A stretch of 64,000 bases of DNA from Neoscytalidium dimidiatum (Eukaryota > Ascomycota > Dothideomycetes > Botryosphaeriales > Botryosphaeriaceae), in assembly GCA_037367355.1 (NCBI GenBank), contig CM074701.1:124001-188000 (forward strand). The letters run 5' to 3'. How positions within the stretch are numbered: position 1 is the first letter of the stretch; every line of letters starts with the position of its first letter. The notes below the pieces were generated by a model. It was given only the letters and a program-made list of their open reading frames with translations. It was not told the DNA's origin and searched no databases. A program made the position numbers and the translations under genes. This document shows positions 54,072-64,000 of the stretch, one piece after another.

Positions 54072-55358
54072 GATGGTGAGTTTTGCCGTGTGGTTTTGGG
54101 ACATGTGGAGGAGAGTGGACGGGACTGATGTGATTGTGATAGTTTGACATGACTATGCATCTTCGTCGAAGTGGGAACTGAGAGATTCAGCAGCAAACGA
54201 ATGTGGATTACATGAGTATGGGTAAAAGGATCGGGATGGCTGGAACGGAGGATGCAGACGGAAACGGGCAGGGGATGCGCCAGGAGATGGCTAACCCAAC
54301 GCCGTGTGAAAATTAGCATGGCTGTAAATACTTTTCCTTGCTGTCTCGCAAAGCAACAAAGTCCGTGTGAATAGCAAATGGCATGTGCATGCAACTCAAT
54401 CCTCTCTTTTTCCCGTTGCGCCGAGGTTCCTTGCGTGGGTGACGGCATTGACGGCGGTATGTACGAGCAGGGATGAGAAGACACAGTCCTCGAGATGCGG
54501 GGAACGACAGGGGGAAGTGGGATCTGCCACAGAAGATGCTTGCTGGGAATAAGCCGACGCGGCGGAATATATGCCATGAGGGGTTAAATGGCCTTGCGAG
54601 CCCCGCAACTCAGGGCCGTGAGAGCGGGGCGCGATTGAGCCTCTATGAGACTTTTGCTGTACGACAGCTATTTCTTGTATACAAAGCTGTTGTGCCGGGA
54701 GTGCAACTCGGTTGCTGCTACTATGAGGCAATCAATGCAATTGAAGTTTTGGAGGACGAAGGACCTGGAGACTGAGGTGACTTTAAGCTTATCTTGAGAG
54801 TTCCTTGTCTGAGTCTGTGGGACTGACGAATCTAGTTGGACCCTCACCCATCGATTTAGCAATTGGTTGAACCATGGTGGTAGCGATCAGGCTGTCCCTG
54901 AGACTTCCTTTAAGTTGCTTAAAATTTCCGATCAGGGTCTCCAGTAGAGCGGTAATCGTTCCCAGCCTTGCCGGCCATTCGTGGAGTCAAGGAACGGCTC
55001 AGAGGCCAGCAACGGCACAGATCGGAAGGCAACAACCTGAGCAGAGAGTTGGGAGGCCGCTCTGGTCAGCGGAGCATTTGGCGGCAGTGCAATACGGATC
55101 GGGAGCCGGTGAATGGTGTGTGCCTTGGGGAAGAAAAGCGCAGGTGGGCGGGCAGCACAGCCCCGGCGGCGATCTCCCGTTGTCCCCACCAGCTTGCAGC
55201 TCCAGCCAGCACATCTCCACCACCGAAACCCGCGCATCCAGTCAGCCCCCGCTCGACACCCTCTCTCCGCGCGCCAACCAGCGTCTCCCGTGGCTCGCTC
55301 TCCGGCAAAAACGACATGTAAAGCCACCCGCCCGCTCCCGCTCCCACCACGCTGCGAC
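54072..55358. other. Gene-poor stretch upstream of the RBR gene
   Basis: 1.3 kb with overlapping short frames only. The open frame just before 55359 is in frame with the RBR gene but is Pro/Arg-rich leader without conserved features. Confidence 0.5.
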
Positions 55359-57434
55359 ATGAACGGCTCCGTCAGCAGCATGCTGTCCGGTCTCCCCTTT
55401 CGCGCAAGCCTGCGCCCCAGGCTCTCGCACCCAGAGCTCGCCTCGCATCAGACCCCTACACAGCCTTCCCGGAGCCAGACTACCAGCCCGCAGCACCACA
55501 AATCCTTCGACCCCGACGACCCGATCCTCGAGCCTGACGACCCCGACTTAAGCTCGCTCAATGCCCAGCTCGACGTGCTCACCACCGTCTTCCCCGACGT
55601 CCAGCCCGAGGTCTTCCGCGAGATGCTCACAAATTTCTCCGAAGAGAGCAGGCTGGAAGTCGTTACCGAGACCATGCTCAGGCAGCCCGACCGCTGGGTG
55701 CGCGGCCGCTTCCGCGCCCACCTGGACCAGAAGGAAACGAAGACCGACGACCGCGAGGCTACGCGCCGCATACCGGAGAGCGAGGATCGACTGCCGGCGG
55801 AAGAAAGGTTTCGGAACGAGACCTATAAGCTGGCGGTAAAGGAGGCACTGTACCAGGAATTCAAGGGTCTGAGTCACTCGACAATCCGCGCCGTCCTGGC
55901 CGAGTGCAACCATTCTTATACCCACGCCCGCCCTGTGCTGCTGGGCCTCGTTTCTAAGTCGTGGAGGTTTTCCGTCACAAGCTTCTTCACGCGACGAAAG
56001 ACGCCGTCTTCACAGGACCATCCGCTCGTTGCCTGGCAAAAACCAGATCCCACCACTGGCGGAGCCATGGTGCCGAGGCTGGTTCCGACCAAGAGCGCGG
56101 AGCTGAATAGGGAGCTATACGACACTTTGATATCTCCGCTGCTGGCAAAGCAGAATGAGGAGCGGATAGTGCAGGACCGCGCCCTTGCTGAGCAGCTCAA
56201 TGATGAGGAAGCCGAAGCCTCCGGCGGAATGTACGACTGCGAGTGCTGCTTCACCCCGAGTGCTTTTGAGCAGATGTCGTCTTGCGATGAAAATGGCCAC
56301 TGGATCTGCTTCCGCTGCATCCGCTTCTCTATGAATGAGGCCCTCTACGGTCAAGGCTGGGCCCGCAGTGTCAACACGGCACGGTTGACGCTCAACTGCA
56401 TTGCCCCTGTAGCCGAAGGTCAGTGCCAAGGTTGTCTTCCGCAGGACTCCGTACAGCGCGCACTCGCCGAGGAGCGCGACGGCACGGCGACCTTCCGCAA
56501 GTTCGAAGAGCGCGCCGTCACCGACTCGCTCCGGAAGAGCGAGCTCCCTCTCATTCAATGTCCCTTCTGCGCCTACGCCGAAGTCGACGACGTCACGCTA
56601 CCCCTCCTCTCCTGGAAACCCAAGTCCCGCCGCGTCCTGGGCCTCTCATTCGTCTCTGCCTTGCACTTCCTCTACCTCAAACCCATTTACATGCTTGTCC
56701 GCTTCCTTTCGCTCTTCTCCTTCTTCTTCGTCACCCTAAACTACCTCCTCCCCACCCACTTCCGCATCGACCTCCTCTCCCCGCTCCTCGCCTCCCGCAC
56801 ACGCGTGGCCCGCCGCCGCCGTGGCCTCCGCTTCACGTGCGCCAGCCCGGCGTGCGGCCGCGCGTCGTGCCTCAACTGCCACAAGGCGTGGCGCGACCCG
56901 CACGTGTGCCACGAGTCGGCGCTGGCGTCGCTGCGCACGCACGTCGAGAACGCCGTGTCGAACGCGGTGAAGCGGACGTGCCCGCGCTGCAACACGTCGT
57001 TCCTCAAGAACGGCGGGTGCAACAAGCTGGTGTGCGTGTGCGGCTACGCCATGTGCTACGTGTGCCGCAAGCGCATCGCGCCCGACGAGGGCTACCAGCA
57101 CTTCTGCAACCACTTCCGCGGCGCGAACCCGGGCGTGGGCAACGCGTGCGCCGAGTGCGACCGGTGCCACCTGTACGCCGAGGAGGACGTGGAGGAGGTG
57201 ATGAGGAGCGCGGCGCGCGAGGCGGAGAGGGAGTGGAAGGAGAGGAACGAGGGCGTGGCGGGCGAGGTGGGCGTGCAGCAGGGGGCGTTGCTGGCGGGAC
57301 CGGTCGGTGGCGGGAAGGGGAGGGGGTGGGGGATGGGGAAGGGCCAGCAGGGCGTGGTGGAAATTGTTGGCGTGGGGAGGGGCAGCGAGTGGGAGATGTG
57401 GTTGGATTGGGTCGTGGATGCCGTGCTGGCATAG
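55359..57434 (+). CDS. RBR (RING-IBR-RING) E3 ubiquitin ligase, RNF216-like
   Basis: A single exon of 691 aa from the ATG at 55359. Residues about 64-115 resemble a CUE-type ubiquitin-binding domain (LDVLTTVFPDVQPEVFREML). RING1 starts near 292 (CECCFTPSAF, HWICFRCI), and the IBR Cys/His set follows (IQCPFCAYAE, CASPACGRASCLNCHKAW, HVCHES). RING2 near 539 reads CPRCNTSFLKNGGCNKLVC-VCGYAMCYVCRKRI, with a C-terminal HFCNHF; the Cys in NKLVC is the expected ubiquitin-thioester site. This RING2 spacing and the extra C-terminal Cys/His match RNF216/TRIAD3. Unusually, two adjacent hydrophobic stretches (about 428-467, FLYLKPIYMLVRFL and FSFFFVTLNYLL) lie between RING1/IBR segments and could be membrane-associated. 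The Gly-rich tail is low complexity. No intron is seen, which is uncommon in this window. Confidence 0.9.
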   Translation: MNGSVSSMLSGLPFRASLRPRLSHPELASHQTPTQPSRSQTTSPQHHKSFDPDDPILEPDDPDLSSLNAQLDVLTTVFPDVQPEVFREMLTNFSEESRLEVVTETMLRQPDRWVRGRFRAHLDQKETKTDDREATRRIPESEDRLPAEERFRNETYKLAVKEALYQEFKGLSHSTIRAVLAECNHSYTHARPVLLGLVSKSWRFSVTSFFTRRKTPSSQDHPLVAWQKPDPTTGGAMVPRLVPTKSAELNRELYDTLISPLLAKQNEERIVQDRALAEQLNDEEAEASGGMYDCECCFTPSAFEQMSSCDENGHWICFRCIRFSMNEALYGQGWARSVNTARLTLNCIAPVAEGQCQGCLPQDSVQRALAEERDGTATFRKFEERAVTDSLRKSELPLIQCPFCAYAEVDDVTLPLLSWKPKSRRVLGLSFVSALHFLYLKPIYMLVRFLSLFSFFFVTLNYLLPTHFRIDLLSPLLASRTRVARRRRGLRFTCASPACGRASCLNCHKAWRDPHVCHESALASLRTHVENAVSNAVKRTCPRCNTSFLKNGGCNKLVCVCGYAMCYVCRKRIAPDEGYQHFCNHFRGANPGVGNACAECDRCHLYAEEDVEEVMRSAAREAEREWKERNEGVAGEVGVQQGALLAGPVGGGKGRGWGMGKGQQGVVEIVGVGRGSEWEMWLDWVVDAVLA

Positions 57435-58237
57435 GGAAAACTCCACTTTTTTCCCCTTTCCCTTTTCTGTTTGCGTGGTAGATATCTCGGGGGCGTTGGT
57501 CTTTACATCTTACCGGATGGCTGAGCGTCATAATCATCGCTCTTTCTTTTTGTCTTCTTTCTGTATAGGATGGAGGGGCGTTGGGGCGGCATCGCGATGG
57601 CGCTATTACTTTCTTTTTTTTCTTTTCCTTCCCCATCTTCTTACCTCCGACACTGGCTCCCCGCCCCCGGGTTGTATTCTTATGGGAGCCAGGGAGAGCG
57701 ATTACGATATAGAGTGAGAGAATCAAGACAAGAATGATCATACGTGTATATATTGCTCTGTACTTTTCTTGTGCAAGGCGGATAAGCCTAGCTATGCATC
57801 TTCTCTAACACAGATGTCGGACACTAAGTAAAAAGTGTTTTCTTTTGTCCTCTTGGGTGCTTTCAGTTCTGCAGTCTGAAAGCAGTATATAGAATCTAGA
57901 AATTCTATATATGGATAGCTTTTGTAGTATATGCGGGCTACTGTACTTTCCCTCGCAAGGTCGCAGTCCACAGAAACGGTGGTAGTGGAGATGTTGCTAC
58001 TTCTCCACCTTTGTCGGAAAATACCTACATGTATTACTGTAGATGGCGTACTTCTTTTCAAAGCCGTTTCTCTAGACCGCCTTATCCTCTACGAGTTAAT
58101 TTCTTCCAGAGAGAGAAGTGGAGACCATTCCTCTTAGTGATGTCTGCACAATTTCTTGACTATATAGTATTTGTAATTTCATGATCTGCAAGTTAACTGA
58201 GAGAGTTACTCGGGTTTCCGAGTAGACCTCAACAACT
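57435..58237. other. Intergenic stretch before the tRNA gene
   Basis: 803 bp, AT-rich from 57800 to 58200. It holds the 3' end of the RBR gene. No coding frame is supported. Confidence 0.5.
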
Positions 58238-58336
58238 TCCGTTGTGGTCTAGGGGCTAGGATTTGCCGCTCTCAGCTGCAGAGCACTCCTCGCATCAAGC
58301 GCCGGCAAGGCCCGGGTTCGATTCCCGGCGACGGAA
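58238..58336 (+). tRNA. tRNA-Glu (CTC anticodon) with a 27-nt intron
   Basis: The acceptor arms TCCGTTG (58238-58244) and CGACGGA (58329-58335) pair over seven bases, with discriminator A at 58336. The A box TGGTCTAGGGG and B box GGTTCGATTCC are intact, and the T stem-loop CCCGGGTTCGATTCCCGG is perfect. The anticodon stem is TGCCG (58264-58268) with CGGCA (58303-58307). The loop reads C-T-CTC-A, interrupted after position 37 by an intron at 58275-58301, the canonical site for nuclear tRNA introns. The intron contains GAG, able to pair with the CTC anticodon as the splicing endonuclease prefers. CCA is not encoded. The predicted tRNA reads GAG glutamate codons. Confidence 0.93.
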
Positions 58337-58354
58337 AGGACGTCGATAATTAGC

Positions 58355-58359
58355 TTTTT
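58355..58359 (+). terminator. Pol III terminator of the tRNA gene
   Basis: A run of five T residues starts 18 nt after the tRNA 3' end, as expected for RNA polymerase III termination. Confidence 0.75.
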
Positions 58360-59210
58360 GCCTTTCGCACTATTTTTGGCAGTGGTAGTGGTTGATGCGG
58401 GAGTATGGTGTGGTTAGAAGCGTGTCGTGGAGCGGGTTTGGGCGGAGCTGGCGGGTAATGAGGCGGTGAGCGCGAGCTTCCACGATATTTTTAAGGGTCT
58501 GCCGTGTCGCGGGAAACGACGGCCAAGACCAGATCTAGTCATGGCGGTTGACGCCGCAGGAGAGCTATCGAGGGTCTTCTAGCGAAATTCGTGTGCTTTG
58601 ATGCTGCGATTGGATGGTCAGCGGCATCACATAAATGGCATGAGCAATGTGGACAGCTTGCGAGCAGAGAACACAATGATCTGATTGAAGCGTACCTGAT
58701 CTGTGACGAGTCGTGGCACGCCAATCGTCTGGAGCTTGCGGCTCAGGCGGATTGATGCAGGCTGCAGACGGCGGGGAAGCGCTAAGCAAGGGCCCGAGGA
58801 GGGACCGCGGCCTCCTGCTGCGGCTGCGGCTGCGGCTGCGGATGCTGATGCTGTCCAGACCGCGCGTGCGTGTGCCCGCAGCTCCCAGACACTGCTCAAG
58901 CCCAAAAACCCCATACATACCGTCGCTCCTGCAAGACACTGCGCCTTTCCAGCCGCCGTCATTCAACAAGTACTAAAACCAGCCTTCCCCAATTATTTTT
59001 AAAAAACCGCCCGCCGGGGCGTCCGTTTCCAAGGTGGCGGGCTTACGACAGTCTAGGCTCCTCCTCGTCAGCTTCATCCTCTTCGTCTCCATCTCCCTCA
59101 TCTTGGCTTCCTCACGCTTCGGCTACCGTCTGCAAGCCGTCCTCGGCTCTCTGCGCCCCGCCAGCTTCTTGTACGGGTCCCAGCAAGCCCGTCCGTTGAC
59201 CAACGTCAGC
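58360..59210. other. 5' region of the M3 peptidase gene
   Basis: Most of it is noncoding, with a CTGCGG repeat at 58816-58840. From about 59034 to 59210 the frame is open into the peptidase, with a strong C-ending codon bias and a hydrophobic sequence, yet no ATG precedes it in frame; see the peptidase entry. Confidence 0.55.
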
Positions 59211-62200
59211 ATGGCACCTGCCCAGTACCAGAAGCCCCCGCAGGCCCCGCCGCTCTTCACCCACACTCCCGAGTCCGTCATCGAGGAGACCAAGAAGCTG
59301 GTATGAGCACCGCTCCACCTCTCGCCCGCTTTCTTCGTATCGACCGCCTTTTCCCTGCTGGATGCTAACAAGCTGCCAGATTGCTAGATCCCGTGGTATC
59401 CAAGATGAGATCGTCAAGAACGTCACGCCGGAGAAGGCCTCCTTCAGCAACGTGATGCTGCCCGTTGCCCACGACGACAACAAAATGGGGATTGAGTCGC
59501 ATATTCTCGGCTTCTACTCTGCCGTGTCCACGAACAAGGCCCTGAGGGACGCCTCCAACGACGCCGAGTCGATGATGGATAAGTTCAGCATTGAGATGAG
59601 CATGCGCGAGGACTACTTCAACCTCGTCGATGCTGCTCTCAAGAAGAACGAGGACCTCGATCCGGAGTCGAAGCGCCTTCTCGAGAAGAACCACAAGAGC
59701 TACATTCGTAACGGTTTGGGGATTCCGGCAGGTCCCAAGCGGGATCGTTTCAAGGAGATCAAGGACCGTTTGAGTGAGATTAGCATCTCCTTCCAGAAGA
59801 ACTTGAACGAGGAAAATGGCGGCCTTTGGTTCACCCCGAAGGAGTTGGACGGTGTCCCCGAAGATGTCGTTTCCAACCTGGAGAAGGGTACTGGTGAGAA
59901 CGAGGGCAAGGTCCGCCTGACGTTCAAGTATCCGGATCTGTTCCCGACTCTCAAGTATGCCAACAACTCCGACGTACGTAGGCAGGTCTTTGTTGCCAAC
60001 GAGAACAAATGCAACGACAACGTTGCCCTGTTCCGTGAAGCTATCATTCTCCGCGACGAGGCTGCTCGGTTGCTGGGTTACAGCAACCACGCTGAGTTCC
60101 GCATTGAGGACAAGATGGCCAAGACACCCAAGACCGTCAACGACTTCCTCGGCGACCTGCGTGAACGCTTGGCGCCGGGTGGTCTCGAGGAGATCAAGAA
60201 GCTCCAGGCGTTGAAGAAGCAGGACCAGCAGAGCCGGGGCGAGAAGTCTGACGATCATTACTACCTGTGGGACCACCGTTTCTACGACCGCCTCATGCTT
60301 GAGAAGGACTACCAGCTGGACCAAAACAAGATTGCTGAGTATTTCCCGCTCGGCCCTACTATTCGTGGTATGCTACAGATCTTCGAGGAGCTGTTCGGCC
60401 TGGTCTTTGTGGAGATCACGGGTGAAGACCGCGACAAGATTTCCGAGACTGGCAAAGGCAACGATATTGTCTGGCATGAAGATGTCCAAGTCTTCAGTGT
60501 TTGGGACGACGAAGGCGAGGGTGCTGGTTTTGTCGGATATCTGTACCTGGATCTCTTCCCTCGCGAGGGCAAGTACGGTCACGCTGCCAACTTCAACCTT
60601 CAGCCTGGCTATATCGATGAGAATGGCAAGAGGCGTTACCCGGCCACGGCTCTCGTGTGCAACTTCTCGAAGCCTACGCCTAAGAAGCCTTCTCTGCTGA
60701 AGCACGATGAGGTGGTCACCCTGTTCCACGAACTCGGCCATGGTATCCACGACCTTGTCTCTCGCACCGTTTACTCGCAGTTCCACGGCACGAACACTGT
60801 CCGCGACTTCGTTGAAGCTCCTTCCCAGATGCTGGAGAACTGGTGCTGGACGCCGTCGCAATTGAAGTCCCTCTCTCACCACTACTCTTACCTCTCTCCT
60901 GAGTACAAGGCTGCGTACGAAGAGTCTTCCAGTGGCGCGGCTCAGCCTGAGGAGCGAATCCCGGACTCGTTGATCGACAGCTTGATCAACACGAAGCATG
61001 TGAACGACGCTCTCTTCAACCTGAGGCAGCTGCATTTCGGCATCTTCGATATGACGGTGCACACTCCCGAGTCGCATGCGGAGGTCGAATCGCTCCCGGT
61101 CAGTGAAACGTATAACAAGCTGCGCAAGGAGATCTCTAAGATCGATGGCCCCGAGGTTCTGTCATCGACCCAAGACAAGTGGACCTGGGGCAACGGGCAA
61201 GCTACCTTCGGACATCTGATTGGCGGTTATGACGCAGGTTACTACGGCTATCTTAGGTGAGTTTTTTTTTTTTTTCCCCCTTAAGATTTGCGATCCACTT
61301 CCTTTTCAGTCAACTCCCACTTCCGCACCTATACCTTACTTTTCGTATACCCATCATCCATCCCTTTATGTATTTCTCTATTTTTCTTTCCTTTCACGTG
61401 TGCTTTCACCGCACCAATCTCCGACCGATCGGTGCGAAACACGAAGCAAGCATCGCGTGGAGATGATGAAAGGCCCCATCCTGAACATGTCATCCACGAT
61501 GCGCACATGTCTTACGTCAAACATCCCCGCCCTCGTTTAAGTCCGATTGGATCAAGAGCAACAACACGCGGCAGAGCATCGTGCGCGCGCACGCGCAAAC
61601 AGGGACAGGCGCGCCGGGCAGCAGGGCCGCAGAGCACACTGCAGGATTGAGAGATGAAGAAGTCTTGGCACGGAGGTATGCGCGGCACTTTTGTCCGCCT
61701 CCGCGCAGGGATACGGCAGTGATTGGCTGGGGAGCTGTCTCCGGGACGGCAGTCGTTGCTTTTGATCTCTCTGCCTGCTTCTCGCTTCTTGTTCCGGGCC
61801 CTCCGCTCGGTGGGCCCGCCGGAACAAGGGCCAGAGTGGTGGCATTGAAAGTCACCGAGTTTCGTACCCGGATGACAGCATGCCCTCGAGCCCTGGTACT
61901 TTAGCCGAACAGATGGACCGACGGAAGACCGCTGGCCTGCATCGACTGGTTGGCTAGATCACCCGGTCCGACAATGCCGCGCATCCACCCGCAGCGTTCC
62001 CGGCAGAGCGGCTATGGCTGTATCGCTACATGCATCTCATCTTCCGATGCGCACAACGGCCATGGACCAACCGGGATAGACGTTGTTTGCGACCGTCCTC
62101 TGCACATCGTTGATTGGGTTACGTACCCGTCGTCATCATCTCGTCAGAAGTTGAACCAGCTGCCAAACGAACTATGCCGTGGCGAGTTCGAAGTCGCTTG

Positions 62201-63060
62201 GCAGATGCCATTATGGAACAAAGCTCCGGGAGGCGTCGTACTATGGCAACGCCGACGCTGCGCTACTGTTGCCCAGCTGCGATATGCACCTCATAGGCGG
62301 CATGCATTGCACCGCAGTCACGTTATCTGTATTTCCGTATCTGCGGTCTCTGCATGCTCATGACCAGCTCACCCTGCTACAAAAACGTCGTCCTTTTTCT
62401 GCAGATCTCGGGACACATGCCTGCATCTTACTCTGCAGTTGGCGCTATGCACCATCCGTTTTTACCACCCAACGCAGAGCATGCCTCTTGTATCTGTGTC
62501 ATCATTGGCGCAGCAATCCGCACGCATTTCACCCTTTTCAGCGCCATCTACTTCTTCACTATCTCCATGTTTCCCTTCTGTTTTTCTTCGTGCTACGGGT
62601 AGCGTTTACTCGGCCGAGACCCGCCATGCTGCTTTGGGTCATCATGACACAATCACAGACATGCGCTGGCCTAGTCAATGGCTACTTTGCTCAGTGTCCC
62701 CACAAAGTAGCACAAAACGCACGGTATTCTTGCATAAGATCGCCGGCTTCTTCCCCAGACACCTGCACGAATTACGTCAATTCTTCATGCCTTTTTTTTT
62801 TTTTCTTGTTTTATTTTTAGCGTGTGAGAGCATGCACATTCGCTAACGATGTTCTGCACGAGAACAGCTCCCAAGTCTACTCGGCCGACATGTTCTACAC
62901 CGTCTTCAAGAAGGACCCGATGAACGGCAAAGAGGGCAGGCGGTACAGGCATACGGTGTTGGAAAGGGGTGGCAGCCAGGAGGAGATGCAGACTTTGGAG
63001 GACTTCTTGGGCAGGAAGCCGAGCACCGAGGCATTCTACAAGGAGTTGGGTCTTGCGTAG
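59211..63060 (+). CDS. PRD1: M3 oligopeptidase (saccharolysin/MepB family)
   Basis: Exons 59211-59300, 59380-61256 and 62868-63060 give 719 aa. The zinc motif HELGH (His480, Glu481, His484) sits in VTLFHELGHGIHDL, and the third ligand Glu is in FVEAPSQMLENW. Other family blocks are KHDEVV, HFGIFDM and GGYDAGYYGYL. The final exon supplies SSQVYSADMFYTVFKKDP and the C-terminal GRKPSTEAFYKEL, which the family requires. Reaching it means removing a 1,611-bp intron (61257-62867, GTGAGT donor, GCTAAC branch, ACAG acceptor), 15-30 times the usual length here. The enzyme cleaves peptides of about 5-17 residues in cytosol and intermembrane space. Upstream of the ATG, an in-frame hydrophobic extension (LLLVSFILFVSISLILASS) suggests an unseen 5' exon or non-AUG start giving a targeted isoform. 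Confidence 0.9.
61257..62867 (+). other. Unusually long intron of the M3 peptidase gene
   Basis: 1,611 bp flanked by T tracts just inside each end (from 61262 and at 62794-62817). GC content looks like the surroundings, so it does not look like RIP-mutated repeat DNA. I found no long coding frame with protein character, no terminal inverted repeats and no target-site duplication by eye. Confidence 0.8.
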
Positions 63061-63737
63061 TGTTCGCGGTGAAGAGAGACACGGGGAGTAACGTTGGTTT
63101 TGGTAGCGTCATGGTGTAGAAAGACAAAGAAGCAATGAGAAAAGAGAATGTTTCTCACGAATGCTGTGTTTGAGGAGTTGTGGGGTTGTATAGTTACAGG
63201 TGTGTACGACGTAGAATCAGATATTGTATTTACGCTGCGGTTGTGCTTCTCGGTAAACATTCGACAAGCATGTTGTCGGTGAACGGCAGCTGCTGTCGAA
63301 GATATACAGGTCTATTCTCATCGTTGCAACATAAAGGCTCATCGCATCATTTTGAGAAATACTGAGGAGTCTCATTTTCGGGGCCGCGTGAATTCTTTTC
63401 CAAGATGTGTAGAGTCGGACACCTCGGAATCGCTCGGGAATATTGGATGAACGGCCATCTCACACAGTATTGAAGCATGGGAGGACATACTAGCTGGCCC
63501 GCTGTCGCGAATCCGGCTTCTTTTTTTTTCTTTTCTTTTTCCGGTGGCATGAGAAAATATCTTTTTGAACCCATCGCATCGACCGGAAATAGGGCCCAGA
63601 AACCCGTGTATGCACGAAGGGGGAAGGAAGGGATCCTGACGGCTTGGCAGGCCGCTTCCCTGCAGGCAGCGGCCTGCAGCGCGGGAGCGTTTCCCCCTTT
63701 GCGTTTTCCTATCTCGTACGCATCTTCCGGGGTTGGC

Positions 63738-63782
<45 letters not shown>

Positions 63783-64000
63783 CCCCGCGCGCCGTCCGTC
63801 CATACGTATGCGGAAAGGGTGAGCTAGAGAAAGAAAGGCAAGCGCGCTGATGGTAAGGAAGAAACGAAGAAACGATCGATCGATACGCGAGCAAATGAGG
63901 AGCGGACAAGTAGTGGTTTTATGAGGCATACACGCAGAGATCACTCCCTTTCCGCCTCGCTGCAATTTCTCCCAATTCGAGCCAATTCGTCTCACGTAAA
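63061..64000. other. 3' flank and window end
   Basis: 940 bp after the peptidase stop. It contains a TC microsatellite (63743-63774). The 207-aa minus-strand frame ending at 63372 owes its Arg/Glu-rich middle to this repeat and is not supported as a gene; the region may be the leader of a gene beyond the window. Confidence 0.5.
63743..63774. repeat. TC dinucleotide microsatellite
   Basis: Sixteen uninterrupted TC units in noncoding DNA at the window end. Confidence 0.95.

Noticed and set aside
56423..57481. 352-aa off-frame open frame within the RBR gene
   Set aside because: Off-frame shadow with Arg/Pro/Leu bias; the RING motifs are in the other frame.
59365..60324. 319-aa minus-strand open frame opposite the M3 peptidase
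   Set aside because: Antisense shadow; Leu/Val-rich without motifs.
61257..62867. Transposon inside the long peptidase intron
   Set aside because: No terminal inverted repeats, target-site duplication or transposase-like frame could be seen by eye; kept only as an unexplained long intron.
63372..63995. 207-aa minus-strand open frame at the window end
   Set aside because: Its centre is an Arg/Glu run made by the TC microsatellite; the rest has no protein character.

Overview
The window reads as nuclear DNA of a filamentous ascomycete (Pezizomycotina, class not resolved). Genes are single-copy and lie on both strands. Most of the roughly 50 introns I can place are 48-110 bp with CTAAC/CTGAC-like branch sites. 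The gene content fits: three Zn2Cys6 transcription factors, a NUR1 nuclear-rim protein, a CFEM protein, an NPC2-type lipid transfer protein, a GT90 glycosyltransferase and ACS/DHA1-type MFS transporters. Splice models were built by hand and accepted only when exon phases closed to whole codons and family motifs were restored. No transcript data were available.

Layout. 0-7 kb: a small PY-motif membrane protein, a low-complexity protein, a damaged cupin gene and an alpha/beta hydrolase. 7-12 kb: a zinc-cluster regulator divergently paired with a salicylate-hydroxylase-like FAD monooxygenase. 12-16 kb: housekeeping genes (NPC2, V-ATPase subunit F, NUR1). 16-23 kb: a compact set made of a zinc-cluster regulator, an ACS-family transporter and a DapA-type aldolase, which looks like a small catabolic cluster for an organic or sugar acid. 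23-26 kb: a long gene-poor stretch in front of a GT90 glycosyltransferase (26-28 kb). 28-35 kb: a Q-rich protein, a secreted beta-propeller and a DHCR24-like flavoprotein. 35.7-37.6 kb: a decaying patch with a gene relic and a 5'-deleted MFS gene. 37.8-49 kb: an Ecm33-like membrane protein, an unknown protein, a P450, a third regulator and an aspartic-protease-like receptor-type protein. 51-55 kb: a secreted M28 aminopeptidase and a CFEM protein. 55-63 kb: an RBR ubiquitin ligase, an intron-containing tRNA-Glu and an M3 oligopeptidase with an unusually long last intron.

Splicing is the most unusual feature of the window. There is a 6-nt microexon, a 35-nt microexon that carries the sixth zinc-cluster cysteine, two exons of 30 and 26 nt in one gene, three introns whose donors are best read as GC-AG, and a 1.6-kb intron. 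I see no rRNA, CRISPR array, intact transposon or viral sequence.
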